The translations under genes and the position numbers were made by a program. A DNA stretch of 64,000 nt. It comes from Micropterus salmoides (lineage: Eukaryota > Chordata > Actinopteri > Centrarchiformes > Centrarchidae). The DNA is taken from assembly GCF_014851395.1 (NCBI RefSeq), contig NW_024044681.1:4900433-4964432 (forward strand), in the 5' to 3' direction. The notes beneath the pieces are model-generated. The model searched no databases and was not told the origin of the DNA. It was given only the letters and a program-made list of their open reading frames with translations. Below, piece by piece: positions 20,936 through 33,700 of the stretch (within the stretch, counting starts at the first letter, position 1; every line of letters starts with the position of its first letter).

Positions 20936-23900
20936 AAGTCAGCATTCTAAATTTAGTGTCAGTAGTGTCAGCATTCTGAGATTAAAGTCAGCATTCTAAG
21001 AAAGTGTCAGTAGTGTCGGAATTCTGAGATGAAAGTCAGCATTCTAAATTTAGTGTCAGTAGTGTCAGCATTCTGAGATTAAAGTCAGCATTCTAAATTT
21101 AGTGTCAGCATTCTGAGATTAAAGTCAGCAATCTGAGTTTAGTGTCAGTATTCTGAGATTAAAGTCAGCATTCTAAATTTAGTGTCAGTAGTGTCAGAGT
21201 TCCGAGATTAAAGTCAGCAATCTGAGTTTAGTGACAGTATTCTGAGATTAAAGTCAGCATTCTAAATTTAGTGTCAGTAGTAACAGAGTTCTGAGATTAA
21301 AGTCAGCATTCTGAGTTTAGTGTCAGTAATGTAAGAGTTCTGAGATGAAAGTCAGCATTCTGAGTTTAGTGTCAGCATTCTGAGATTAAAGTCAGCATTC
21401 TAAGTTTAGTGTCAGCATTCTGAGATTAAAGTCAGAGTTCTGAGTTTAGTGTCAGTAATGTAAGAGTTCTGAGATCAAAGTCAGCATTCTGAGTTTAGTG
21501 TCACTATTGTGAGATTACAGTCAGCATTCTGAGTTTAGTGTCAGAGTTCTGAGATTAAAGTCAGCATTCTAAATTTAGTGTCAGTAATGTAAGAGTTCTG
21601 AGATGAAAGTCAGCATTCTAAGTTTAGTGTCAGTAATGTAAGAGTTCTGAGATGAAAGTCAGCATTCTGAGTTTAGTGTCACTATTGTGAGATTACAGTC
21701 AGCAATCTGAGTTTAGTGTCAGTATTCTGAGATTAAAGAGAGCATTCTAAATTTAGTGTCCGTAGTGTCAGCATTCTGAGATGAAAGTCAGCATTCTAAA
21801 TTTAGTGTCAGCATTCTGAGATTAAAGTCAGCATTCTACGTTTAGTGTCAGCATTCTGAGATTAGTGTCAGTAGTGTCAGTATTGTGAGATTAATGTCAG
21901 CATTCTAAGTTTAGTGTCAGCATTCTGAGATGAAAGTCAGCATTCTAATTTTCTTGTCAGTAGTGTCAGAATTCTAAATTTAGTGTCAGTAGTGTCAGCA
22001 TTCTGAGATGAAAGTCAGCATTCTAAATTTAGTGTCAGTAGTGTCAGCATTCTGAGATTAAAGTCAGCATTCTAAATTTAGTGTCAGCATTCTGAGATTA
22101 AAGTCAGCATTCTAAGTTTAGTGTCAGCATTCTGAGATTAAAGTCAGCATTCTAAATTTAGTGTCAGTAGTGTCAGTATTCTGAGATGAAAGTCAGCATT
22201 CTACGTTTGGTGTCAGTAGTGTCAGCATTCTGAGATTAAAGTCAGCATTCTAATTTTAGTGTCAGTAGTGTCAGCATTCTGAGATGAAAGTCAGCATTCT
22301 AAGAAAGTGTCAAAGTTCTGGGATTAAAGTCAGCATTCTAAGAATGTGTCAGTCGTGTCAGCATTCTGAGTTTAGTGTCAGTAGTGTCAGCATTCTGAGT
22401 TTAGTGTCAGTAGTGTCAGCATTCTGAGTTTAGTGTCAGTAGTGTCAGCATTCTGAGATGAAAGTCAGCATTCTAAGAAAGTGTCAGTAGTGTCAGAGTT
22501 CTGAGATTAAAGTCAGCATTCTAAGAAAGTGTCAGTATTCTGAGTTTAATGTCAGCATTCTGAGTTTAGTGTCAGTAGTGTCAGAGTTCTGAGATTAAAG
22601 TCAGCATTCTAAGAAAGTGTCAGTATTCTGAGATTAAAGTCAGCATTCTAAGAAAGTGTCAGTAGTGTCAGCATTCTGAGATTAAAGTCAGCATTCTGAG
22701 TTTAGTGTCAGTATTCTGAGATTAAAGAGAGCATTCTAAATTTAGTGTCCGTAGTGTGAGCATTCTGAGATGAAAGTCAGCATTCTCATTTTTTTGTCAG
22801 TAGTGTCAGCATTCTGAGTTTAGTGTCAGTAGTGTCAGAGTTCTGAGATTAAAGTCAGCATTCTAAGCTTAGTGTCAGCATTCTGAGATTAAAGTCAGCA
22901 TTCTAAGCTTAGTGTCAGCATTCTGAGATTAAAGTCAGCATTCTTAATTTAGTGTCCGTAGTGTCAGCATTCTGAGATGAAAGTCAGCATTCTACGTTTG
23001 GTGTCAGTAGGGTCAGCATTCTGAGATGAAAGTCAGCATTCTAAATTTAGTGTCAATTCTGAGTTTAGTGTCAGCATTCTGAGATTAAAATCAGCATTCT
23101 AAGAAGGTGTCAGTAGTGTCAGAGTTCTGAGATGAAAGTCAGCATTCTAAGAAAGTGTCAGAGTACTGAGTTTAGTGTCAGTAGTGTCAGCATTCTGAGA
23201 TGAAAGTCTGCATTCTAAGAAAGTGTCAGTAGTGTCAGAGTTCTGAGATGAAAGTCAGCATTCTAATTTTATTGCCAGCATTCTAAATTTAGTGTCAGTA
23301 CTGTCAGAGTTCTGAGATTAAAGTCAGCATTCTAATAAAGTGTCAGTATTCTGAGTTTAATGTCAGCATTCTGAGTTTAGTGTCAGTATTCTGAGATTAA
23401 GTCAGCATTCTAAATTTAGCGTCAGTAGTGTCAGCATTCTGAGATTAAAGTCAGCATTCTGAGTTTAGTGTCAGTATTCTGAGATTAAAGTCAGCATTCT
23501 AAGAAAGTGTCAGTAGTGTCAGAGTTCTGAGATTAAAGTCAGCATTCTAAATTTAGTTTCAGTAGTTTCAGAATTCTGAGATTAAAGTCAGCATTCTAAG
23601 AAAGTGTCAGTAGTGTCAGAGTTCTGAGATGAAAGTCAGCATTCTAAATTTAGTTTCAGTAGTGTCAGAATTCTGAGATGAAAGTCAGCATTCTAAGAAA
23701 GTGTCAGTAGTGTCAGAGTTCTGAGATTAGTCAGCATTCTAAATTTAGTGTCAGTAGTGTCAGAATTCTGAGATTAAAGTCAGGATTCTAAATTTAGTGT
23801 CAATTCTGACTTTATTGTCAGTATTCTGAGTTTAGTGTCAGCATTCTGAGATGAAAGTCAGCATTCTAAATTCAGTGTCAGAATTCTGAGATTAAAGTCA

Positions 23901-25268
23901 GCATTCTAAATTTAGTGTCATTAGTGTCAGTATTCTGAGATTAAAGTCAGCATTCTAAGAAAGTGTCAGCATTCTGAGTTTAGTGTCAGCATTCTGAGTT
24001 TAGTGTCAGCATTCTGAGATGAAAGTCAGCATTCTAAGAAAGTGTCAGTAGTTCAGAGTTCTGGGGTTAAAGTCAGCATTCTAAGAAAGTGTCAGTCGTG
24101 TCAGAGTTCTGAGATGAAATTCAGCATTCTAAATTAAGTGTCAGTATTCTGAGATTAAAGTCAGCATTCTAAGAAAGTGTCAGTATTCTGAGATTAAAGA
24201 GAGCATTCTAAATTTAGTGTCCGTAGTGTGAGCATTCTGAGATGAAAGTCAGCATTCTAATTTTCTTGTCAGTAGTGTCAGCATTCTGAGTTTAGTGTCA
24301 GTAGTGTCAGTATTGTGAGATTAATGTCAGCATTCTAAGTTTAGTGTCAGCATTCTGAGATGAAAGTCAGCATTCTAAATTTAGTGTCAGTAGTGTCAGA
24401 GTTCTGAGATTAAAGTCAGCATTCTAAGTTTAGTGTCAGCATTCTGAGATTAAAGTCAGCATTCTAAGTTTAGTGTCAGCATTCTGAGATTAAAGTCAGC
24501 ATTCTACGTTTGGTGTCAGTAGTGTCAGCATTCTGAGATTAAAGTCAGCATTCTAAATTTAGTGTCAGTAGTGTCAGAGATCTGAGATTAAAATCAGCAT
24601 TCTAAGTTTAGTGTCAGCATTCTGAGTTTAGTGTCAGTAGTGTCAGTATTCTGAGATTAAAGTCAGCATTCTAAGAAAGTGTCAGTAGTGTCAGAATTCT
24701 GAGATTAAAGTCAGCATTCTAAGAAAGTGTCAGTAGTGTCAGAATTCTGAGATTAAAGTCAGCATTCTAAGAAAGTGTCAGTAGTGTCAGAATTCTGAGA
24801 TTAAAGTCAGCATTCTAAATTTAGTGTCAGTAGTGTCAGCATTCTGAGATTAAAGTCAGCATTCTAAATTTAGTGTCAGCATTCTTAGATTAAAGTCAGC
24901 ATTCTAAATTTAGTGTCCGTAGTGTCGGCATTCTGAGATGAAAGTCAGCATTCTACGTTTAGTGTCAGTAGTGTCAGCATTCTGAGATTAAAGTCAGCAT
25001 TCTAAGTTTAGCGTCAGCATTCTTAGATTAAAGTCAGCATTCTAAATTTAGTGTCAGTAGTGTCAGAGTTCTGAGATGAAAGTCAGCATTCTAAATTTTG
25101 TGTCAGTAGTGTCAGCATTCTGAGATGAAAGTCAGCATTCTAAGAAAGTGTCAGTAGTGTCAAAGTTCTGAGATTTAAGTCAGCATTCTAAATTTAGTTT
25201 CAGTAGTTTCAGAATTCTGAGATTAAAGTCAGCATTCTAAATTTAGTGTCAGCATTCTCAGAATAAAG
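20936..25268 (+). repeat. Giant tandem array, plus-oriented part
   Basis: The array is built from short blocks that nearly all begin GTCAG: GTCAGCATTCTGAGATTAAA (20 bp), GTCAGCATTCTAAATTTAGT (20 bp) or GTCAGCATTCTAAGAAAGT (19 bp), and GTCAGTAGT (9 bp). The commonest order gives a unit of about 49 bp, but blocks are often dropped or repeated, so there is no single fixed period. Variants include AGAGTTCTGAG and TACGTTTAG forms. Stops occur in every frame and no gene is present. Confidence 0.97.
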
Positions 25269-25783
25269 TTAATCTCAGAACTGCTGACTTTAATCTAAGA
25301 ATGCTGACAGTACGGACACTAAATTTAGAATGCTGACTTTAATCTCAGAACTCTTACACTAAACTCAAATTGCTGACTTTAATCTCAGAACTCTGACACT
25401 ACTGACACTAAACTCAGAATGCTGACACTACTGACAAAAAATTAGAATGCTGACTTTCATCTCAGAATGCTCACACTACGGACACTAAATTTAGAATGCT
25501 GAATTCATCTCAGAACTCTGACACGACTGACACTTTCTTAGAATGCTGACTTTAATCTCAGAATACTGACACTAAACTCAGAATGCTGACATTAAACTCA
25601 GAATATTGACACTTTCTTAGAATGCTGACTTTAATCTCAGAACTCTGACAGTACTGACACTAAATTTAGAATGCTGGCAATAAAATTAGAATGCTGACTT
25701 TCATCTCAGAATGCTGACACTACTGACACAAAACTCAGAATGCTGACACTACTGACACTAAACTCAGAATGCTGACACTACTG
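25269..25783 (-). repeat. Tandem array, inverted part before the LTR
   Basis: The same blocks appear as their reverse complement (TTTAATCTCAGAATGCTGAC, ACTACTGAC). The change of direction is abrupt, near CATTCTCAGAATAAAGTTAATCT. It ends at the 4-bp duplication ACTG (25780-25783) flanking the LTR. Confidence 0.95.
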
Positions 25784-27786
25784 TGTAGTGGACCTAAATT
25801 TATTAGTTATGCATTTTAATAAATTTATGAGAATTGATACCCAATTATGAATTATTATTCATAAAATCAGAATTTCCTCGTAAAGGGCACCACGGAGTTG
25901 TTATAATCCTAGAGTCTCCGGACCTCTAGGTAGTTTTGAATAATTATACAATTATTACTAGTGATCAGTTAGTTAATAATCGCTCAATTATCTTAAATCA
26001 GTCAGTCAGTCTCATATCTAAAGGGTCAATTCTCTTGGCAGGAACTATAAATAGGCAACACACACAGCTCTTGATTATATTACAGTGAATTTATTCTCTA
26101 ACTAAGGTGATAAAAGATGGTTGGATACAGGGAACATAAACATTTGCTGAACAATGAGCCTGGAGGTTCGACTGTGGGAAGCATTTGACTCATACGGCAT
26201 AGAAGAGCTACTGAAAGTAAACTAATGCTATAGTTTAGGAGTTAAAATGGACATCTGATCACAGAACGTGTGTTAAATCTTACTGCTTGTCGACAGCCTG
26301 CTTTTGGCCTGTTGCACGGGTCCCACGCTAGCTGCCGATCCTGGCTTTTTGCTAGGATTGTCCGGGGTTCTCCGTGTCTGATTGAAAACGCCTCCTCCGT
26401 CTGGCAATTCGGCTGTTTGCTGGTTTCCTTGGTTGCAGCTGGCGAGACCACGTGGCTTGGTCTGACCTCGGTGAAGTTGGCTTCGACGAAAAGGCTTAAA
26501 ATGGAACTTGTTCGTTCCTGAATTAGTCCTGTGTAAATTAACGGACTCATAACTTTAACAAACAAAAGAAATAAAGAAAATAAAACAAAGTGAAGGCAGA
26601 TCGATGTCTCGGCACTTCAGGTGTGTAGCTTCAGGCGAACAAAGGCCTGTTTGTTTCGCTGGCCGAGTCTGGGCGTGTTGCCTGGCGAGGCACGCCACGC
26701 GCGTGCCGAAGCATCCAGAGGGCAGAGTGGAAGAGCGAGAGGAGGGAAGAGTCAAGAGAGAAGAGTCTAGAGACTGGCGAGCAGGTCGCGTGTCGCTCTT
26801 TTGTTGCCTGGGCGTGGTTCACCAGGGGACGTCTCAGGTTTCCCAAGGGACTGCCTTTCCAAACTTAATGTCTAAAGAAAAGAAATCTATTTGCACATAT
26901 TATAATCAAATATTTTCCACAATCGAACCTCAATGGTTGAACGGTTGTACTGTTCTAGGCATTTGGTAACAGGAAACAATTGTCACATTATTGGTCAGTA
27001 TTTTATACATTTAACCGCATTTCCGACGAGGGCATGTAATACTTATTTCGCCCACTTGGGGAGCTCAGGTTACATGAGGAAAGCTTGGATTAAATCAAAG
27101 ATCGTCTCTCCTTAGGAACCGGGGAATATTGTTGATTCATCCTTAAATTCAAGCTGGCGATTAAGAGTATAGTAAAACATTTCTTTGTCATCATTTCTAA
27201 AGGGATTTTGTAAGAAAGTATTATGAACAAGCATTGATTACATTAGATGAAGGAGTGTCTTGCTGAAAATAAAAACATTGCACAAGTAACTTCTTTTCAG
27301 CACTAATAACAACAGATAGCAACAACAGTTAACATAACTACTCAATAGAGGCAAACATATTCAGGTAACTAAAGATTTAATTAAATTTAATTAGATGCTT
27401 TGAGTCTTTTGGAGACTGCAGTCCATTGTCATCCAAAGTTCAGTGTCTGGAACATGTCACACTTAGGTGAGACAAGGAGTATCCTTTTGATGTGTAATAA
27501 AACCAAGAATAAGGTCAGTTTCCACGGAAACGTGTGTGGTGGGTAAGTTTTGATAGGCTGTTCAGGGAGATGCCAATGGCTGGCTCGTGTCCCTTTGTCA
27601 GTTTAACAGTCAGGCCCCGCGTTATCAGCTTCGGAATCAAAATGGTGCCAGTTTTATGGTCGGCTAGCACTTAGAGAAAGCAACTTTGACCCCTCCCCAT
27701 CTTCTCTGGGGAGGAGAAAGGAATTTAGGGTAGCTCCACATTCATTCAATATAAAAATGCACAAATCCACATCGTTGTTCACTACA
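25784..27786 (-). mobile_element. 2.0-kb solo LTR-like insertion in the array
   Basis: The insertion has 7-bp inverted ends, TGTAGTG ... CACTACA, flanked on both sides by ACTG (25780-25783 and 27787-27790), a 4-bp target duplication. At 2,003 bp it is long for an LTR. Orientation is inferred as minus: on that strand AATAAA (complement of 26090-26095) precedes about 305 bp ending ...GGTCCACTACA, like R-U5. The middle (26280-26850) is CpG-rich. Internal frames of 60-121 codons on both strands overlap each other and have no retroviral motif. No gag, pol or env is present, so this is a solo LTR or similar remnant. 4-bp duplications occur in several retrovirus genera; the family is not assigned. 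Confidence 0.7.
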
Positions 27787-27790
27787 ACTG

Positions 27791-30700
27791 ACACTTAATT
27801 TAGAATGCTGACTTTAATCTCAGAACTCGGACACGACTGACACATTCTTAGAATGCTGACTTTAATCCCAGAACTTTGACACTTTCTTAGAATGCTGACT
27901 TTCATCTCAGAATGCTGACACTACTGACACTAAATTTAGAATGCTGACTTTAATCTCAGAATTCTGACACTACTGACACTAAATTTAGAATGCTGACTTT
28001 AATCTCAGAAGTCTGACACTACTGACACTAAATTTAGAATGCTGACTTTAATCTCAGAATGCTGACACTACTGACACCAAACGTAGAATGCTGACTTTCA
28101 TCTCAGAATGCTGACACTACTGACACTAAATTTAGAATGCTGACTTTAATCTCAGAATGCTGACACTAAATTTAGAATGCTGACTTTCATCTCAGAATGC
28201 TGACACTACTGACACTAAATTTAGAATGCTGACTTTCATCTCAGAATGCTGACACTACTGACACTAAACTCAGAATGCTGACTTTAATCTCAGAATTCTG
28301 ACACTACTGACACTAAATTTAGAATGCTGACTTTCATCTCAGAATGCTGACACTAAACTTAGAATGCTGACTTTAATCTCAGAATTCTGACACTACTGAC
28401 ACTAAACTCAGAATTGACACTAAATTTAGAATGCTGACTTTCATCTCAGAATGCTGACACTACTGACACTAAATTTAGAATGCTCTCTTTAATCTCAGAA
28501 TACTGACACTAAACTCAGAATGCTGACATTAAACTCAGAATACTGACACTTTCTTAGAATGCTGACTTTAATCTCAGAATGCTGACACTACTGACACTTA
28601 ATTTAGAATGCTGAATTTCATCTCAGAACTCTGACACGACTGACACTTTCTTAGAATGCTGACTTTCATCTCAGAATGCTGACACTAAACTCAGAATACT
28701 GACACTAAACTCAGAATTGACACTAAATTTAGAATGCTGACACTAAACTCAGAATGCTGACACTTTCTTAGAATGCTGACGTTAATCTCAGAATGCTGAC
28801 ACTAAACTCAGAATACTGACAATAAAGTCAGAATTGACACTAAATTTAGAATCCAGACTTTAATCTCAGAATGCTGACACTACTGACACTAAACTCAGAA
28901 TGCTGACTTTAATCTCAGAATACTGACACTAACTCAGAATGCTGACTTTAATCTCAGAATTCTGACACTACTGAAACTAAATTTAGAACGCTGACTTTCA
29001 TCTCAGAATTCTGACACTACTGAAACTAAATTTAGAATGCTGACTTTCATCTCAGAACTCTGACACTACTGACACTTTCTTAGAATGCTGACTTTAATCT
29101 CAGAATTCTGAAACTACTGAAACTAAATTTAGAATGCTGACTTTAATCTCAGAACTCTGACACTACTGACACTTTCTTAGAATGCTGACTTTCATCTCAG
29201 AATGCTGACACTAACTCAGAATTGACACTAAACTCAGAATGCTGACTTTAATCTCAGAATGCTGACACTACTGACACTTTCTTAGAATGCTGACTTTAAT
29301 CTCAGAATTCTGAAACTACTGAAACTAAATTTAGAATGCTGACTTTAATCTCAGAACTCTGACACTACTGACACTTTCTTAGAATGCTGACTTTCATCTC
29401 AGAATGCTGACACTAAACTCAGAATTGACACTAAACTCAGAATGCTGACTTTAATCTCAGAATGCTGACACTAAACGTTTAATGCTGAATTTAATCTCAG
29501 AACTCTGACACTACTGACACTAAACTCAGAATGCTGACACTACTGACACAAAATTTAGAATGCTGACTTTAATCTCAGAATGCTGACACTACTGACACCA
29601 AATTTAGAATGCTGACTTTCATCTCAGAATGCTGACACTACTGACACTAAACGTAGAATGCTGACACTACTGACACTAAACGTAGAATGCTGACACTACT
29701 GACACTAAACGTAGAATGCTGACACTACTGACACTAAACGTAGAATGCTGACACTACTGACACTAAACGTAGAATGCTGACTTAATCTCAGAACTCTGAC
29801 ACTACTGACACTAAACTCAAAATGCTGACACTACTGACACTAAACGTAGAATGCTGACTTTAATCTCAGAACTCTGACACTACTGACACTAAACTCAGAA
29901 TGCTGACACTACTGACACTAAATTTAGAATGCTGACTTTCATCTCAGAATGCTGACACTAAATTTAGAATGCTGACTTTAATCTCAGAATGCTGACACTA
30001 CTGACACTAAATTAGAATGCTGACTTTAATCTCAGAATACTGACACTAAACTCAGAATGCTGACACTACTGACACCAAACGTAGAATGTTGACTTTAATC
30101 TCAGAATGCTGACACTACTGACACTAAATTTAGAATGCTGACTTTAATCTCAGAACTCTAACACTACTGACACTTTCTTAGAATGCTGACTTTAATCTCA
30201 GAATGCTGACACTACTGACACTAAATTAAGAATGCTGACTTTAATCTCAGAACTCTAACACTACTGACACTTTCTTAGAATGCTGACACTTAACTCAGAA
30301 TTGACACTAAACTCAGAATGCTGACTTTAATCTCAGAATTCTGACACTACTGAAACTAAATTTAGAATGCTGACTTTCATCTCAGAATTCTGACACTACT
30401 GAACTAAATTTAGAATGCTGACTTTGATCTCAGAATGCTGACACTACGGACACTAAACTTAGAATGCTGACTTTAATCTCAGAACTCTGACACTACTGAC
30501 ACTTTCTTAGAATGCTGACTTTCATCTCAGAATACTGACACTACTGACACTAATTTAGAATGCTGACTTTCATCTCAGAATGCTGAAACTACTGACACTA
30601 AATTTAGAATGCTGACTTTCATCTCAGAATGCTGACACTACTGACACTAAATTTAGAATGCTGACTTTAATCTCAGATCTCTGACACTACTGACACTAAA

Positions 30701-33700
30701 TTTAGAATGCTGACTTTAATCTCAGAATACTGACACTAAACTTAGAATGCTGACTTTAATCTCAGATCTCTGACACTACTGACACTAAATTTAGAATGCT
30801 GACTTTAATCTCAGAATACTGACAGTAAATTTAGAATGCTGACTTTAATCTCAGAACTCTGATACTACTGACACTTTCTTAGAATGCTGACTTTAATCTC
30901 AGAACGCTGACACTACCGACACTAAATTTAGAATGCTGACTTTATCTCAGAACTCTGACACTACTGACACTTTCTTAGAATGCTGACTTTAATCTCAGAA
31001 TGCTGACACTACCGACACTAAATTTAGAATGCTGACTTTAATCTCAGAATTCTGACACTACTGACACTAAATTTAGAATGCTGACTTTCATCTCAGAATG
31101 CTGACACTACGCACACTAAATTTAGAATGCTGACTTTAATCTCAGAATGCTGACACTAAACGTAGAATGCTGACTTTAATCTCAGAACTCTGACACTACT
31201 GACACTAAACTCAGAATGCTGACACTACTGACACCAAATTTAGAATGCTGACTTTAATCTCAGAATGCTGACACTACTGACACTAAATTTAGAATGCTGA
31301 CTTTAATCTCAGAACTCTGACACTACTGACACTTTCTTAGAATGCTGACTTTCATCTCAGAATGCTGACACTACCGACACTAAATTTAGAATGCTCACTT
31401 TAATCTCAGAACTCTGACCTACTGACACTAAATTTAGAATGCTGACTTTAATCTCAGAATGCTGACACTAAATTTAGAATGCTGACTTTAATCTCAGAAT
31501 GCTGACACTAAACGTAGAATGCTGACTTTAATCTCAGAACTCTGACACTACTGACACTAAACTCAGAATGCTGACACTACTGACACTAAATTTAGAATGC
31601 TGACTTTAATCTCAGAATGCTGACACTACTGACACCAAATTTAGAATGCTGACTTTCATCTCAGAATGCTGACACTACTGACACTAAACGTAAATGCTGA
31701 CACTACTGACACTAAACGTAGAATGCTGACACTACTGACACTAAACGTAGAATGCTGACTTTAATCTCAGAACTCTGACACTACTGACACTAAACTCAAA
31801 ATGCTGACACTACTGACACTAAATTTAGAATGCTGACTTTAATCTCAGAATGCTGACACTACTGACACTAAACGTAGAATGCTGACTTTAATCTCACAAT
31901 ACTGACACTACTGACACTAAACTCAGAATGCTGACACTACGGACACTAAATTTAGAATGCTGACTTTAATCTCAGAATACTGACACTAACTCAGAATGCT
32001 GACTTTAATCTCAGAATGCTGACACTACTGACACTAAATTTAGAATGCTGACTTTAATCTCAGAACTCTAACACTACTGACACTTTCTTAGAATGCTGAC
32101 TTTAATCTCAGAATTCTGACACTACTGACACTAAATTTAGAATGCTGACTTTAATCTCAGAATGCTGACACTACTGACACTAAATTTAGAATGCTGACTT
32201 TAATCTCAGAATGCTGACACTAAACGTAGAATGCTGACTTTAATCTCAGAATGCTGACACTACTGAAACTAAATTTAGAATGCTGACTTTCATCTCAGAA
32301 TTCTGACACTACTGAAACTAAATTTAGAATGCTGACTTTCATCTCAGAATTCTGACACTACTGAAACTAAATTTAGAATGCTGACTTTCATCTCAGAACT
32401 CTGACACTACTGACACTTTCTTAGAATGCTGACTTTAATCTCAGAACGCTGACACTACCGACACTAAATTTAGAATCCTGACTTTAATCTCAGAATGCTG
32501 ACACTACTGACACTAAATTTAGAATGCTGACTTAATCTCACAATACTGACACTACTGACACTAAACTCAGAATGCTGACACTACTGACAAAAAATTAGAA
32601 TGCTGACTTTCATCTCAGAATGCTCACACTACGGACACTAAATTTAGAATGCTCTCTTTAATCTCAGAATACTGACACTAAACTCAGAATGCTGACTTTA
32701 ATCTCAGAATGCTGACACTACTGACACTAAATTTAGAATGCTGACTTTAATCTCAGAATACTGACACTAACTCAGAATACTGACACTAAACTCAGAATGC
32801 TGACATCAAACTCAGAATATTGACACTTTCTTAGAATGCTGACTTTCATCTCAGAACTCTGACACTACTGACACTTTCTTAGAATGCTGACTTTCATCTC
32901 AGAACTCTGACATTACTGACACTTTCTTAGAATGCTGACTTTAATCTCAGAATTCTGAAACTACTGAAACTAAAATTAGAATGCTGACTTTAATCTCAGA
33001 ATGCTCACACTACGGACACTAAATTTAGAATGCTCTCTTTAATCTCAGAATACTGACACTAAACTCAGAATGCTGACTTTAATCTCAGAATGCTGACACT
33101 ACTGACACTAAATTTAGAATGCTGACTTTAATCTCAGAATACTGACACTAAACTCAGAATGCTGACATCAAACTCAGAATACTGACACTTTCTTAGAATG
33201 CTGACTTTCATCTCAGAACTCTGACACTACTGACACTTTCTTAGAATGCTGACTTTCATCTCAGAACTCTGACACTACTGACACTTTCTTAGAATGCTGA
33301 CTTTAATCTCAGAATACTGACACTAAAATCAGAATGCTGACTTTAATCTCAGAACTCTGACACTACTGACACTTTCTTAGAATGCTGACTTTAATCTCAG
33401 AATGCTGACACTACCGACACTAAATTTAGAATGCTCACTTTAATCTCAGAACTCTGACACTACTGACACTAAATTTAGAATGCTGACATTCATCTCAGAA
33501 TGCTGACACTACTGACACTAAATTTAGAATGCTGACTTTAATCTCAGAATGCTGACACTAAACTTAGAATGCTGACTTTAATCTCAGAACTCTGACACTA
33601 CTGACACTTTCTTAGAATGCTGACTTTAATCTCAGAATGCTGACACTAAACGTAGAATGCTGACACTACTGAAACTAAATTTAGAATGCTGACTTTCATC

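Noticed and set aside
20238..20979. Long open frames of 174-235 codons across the first gap
   Set aside because: Most of their length is N. Only the 65-codon minus-strand LINE C-terminus (20238-20435) is real sequence.
26242..27115. Several 60-121-codon frames on both strands inside the 25.8-kb insertion
   Set aside because: They overlap each other in opposite directions in a CpG-rich stretch and carry no retroviral gag, pol or env motif. They are a by-product of composition.
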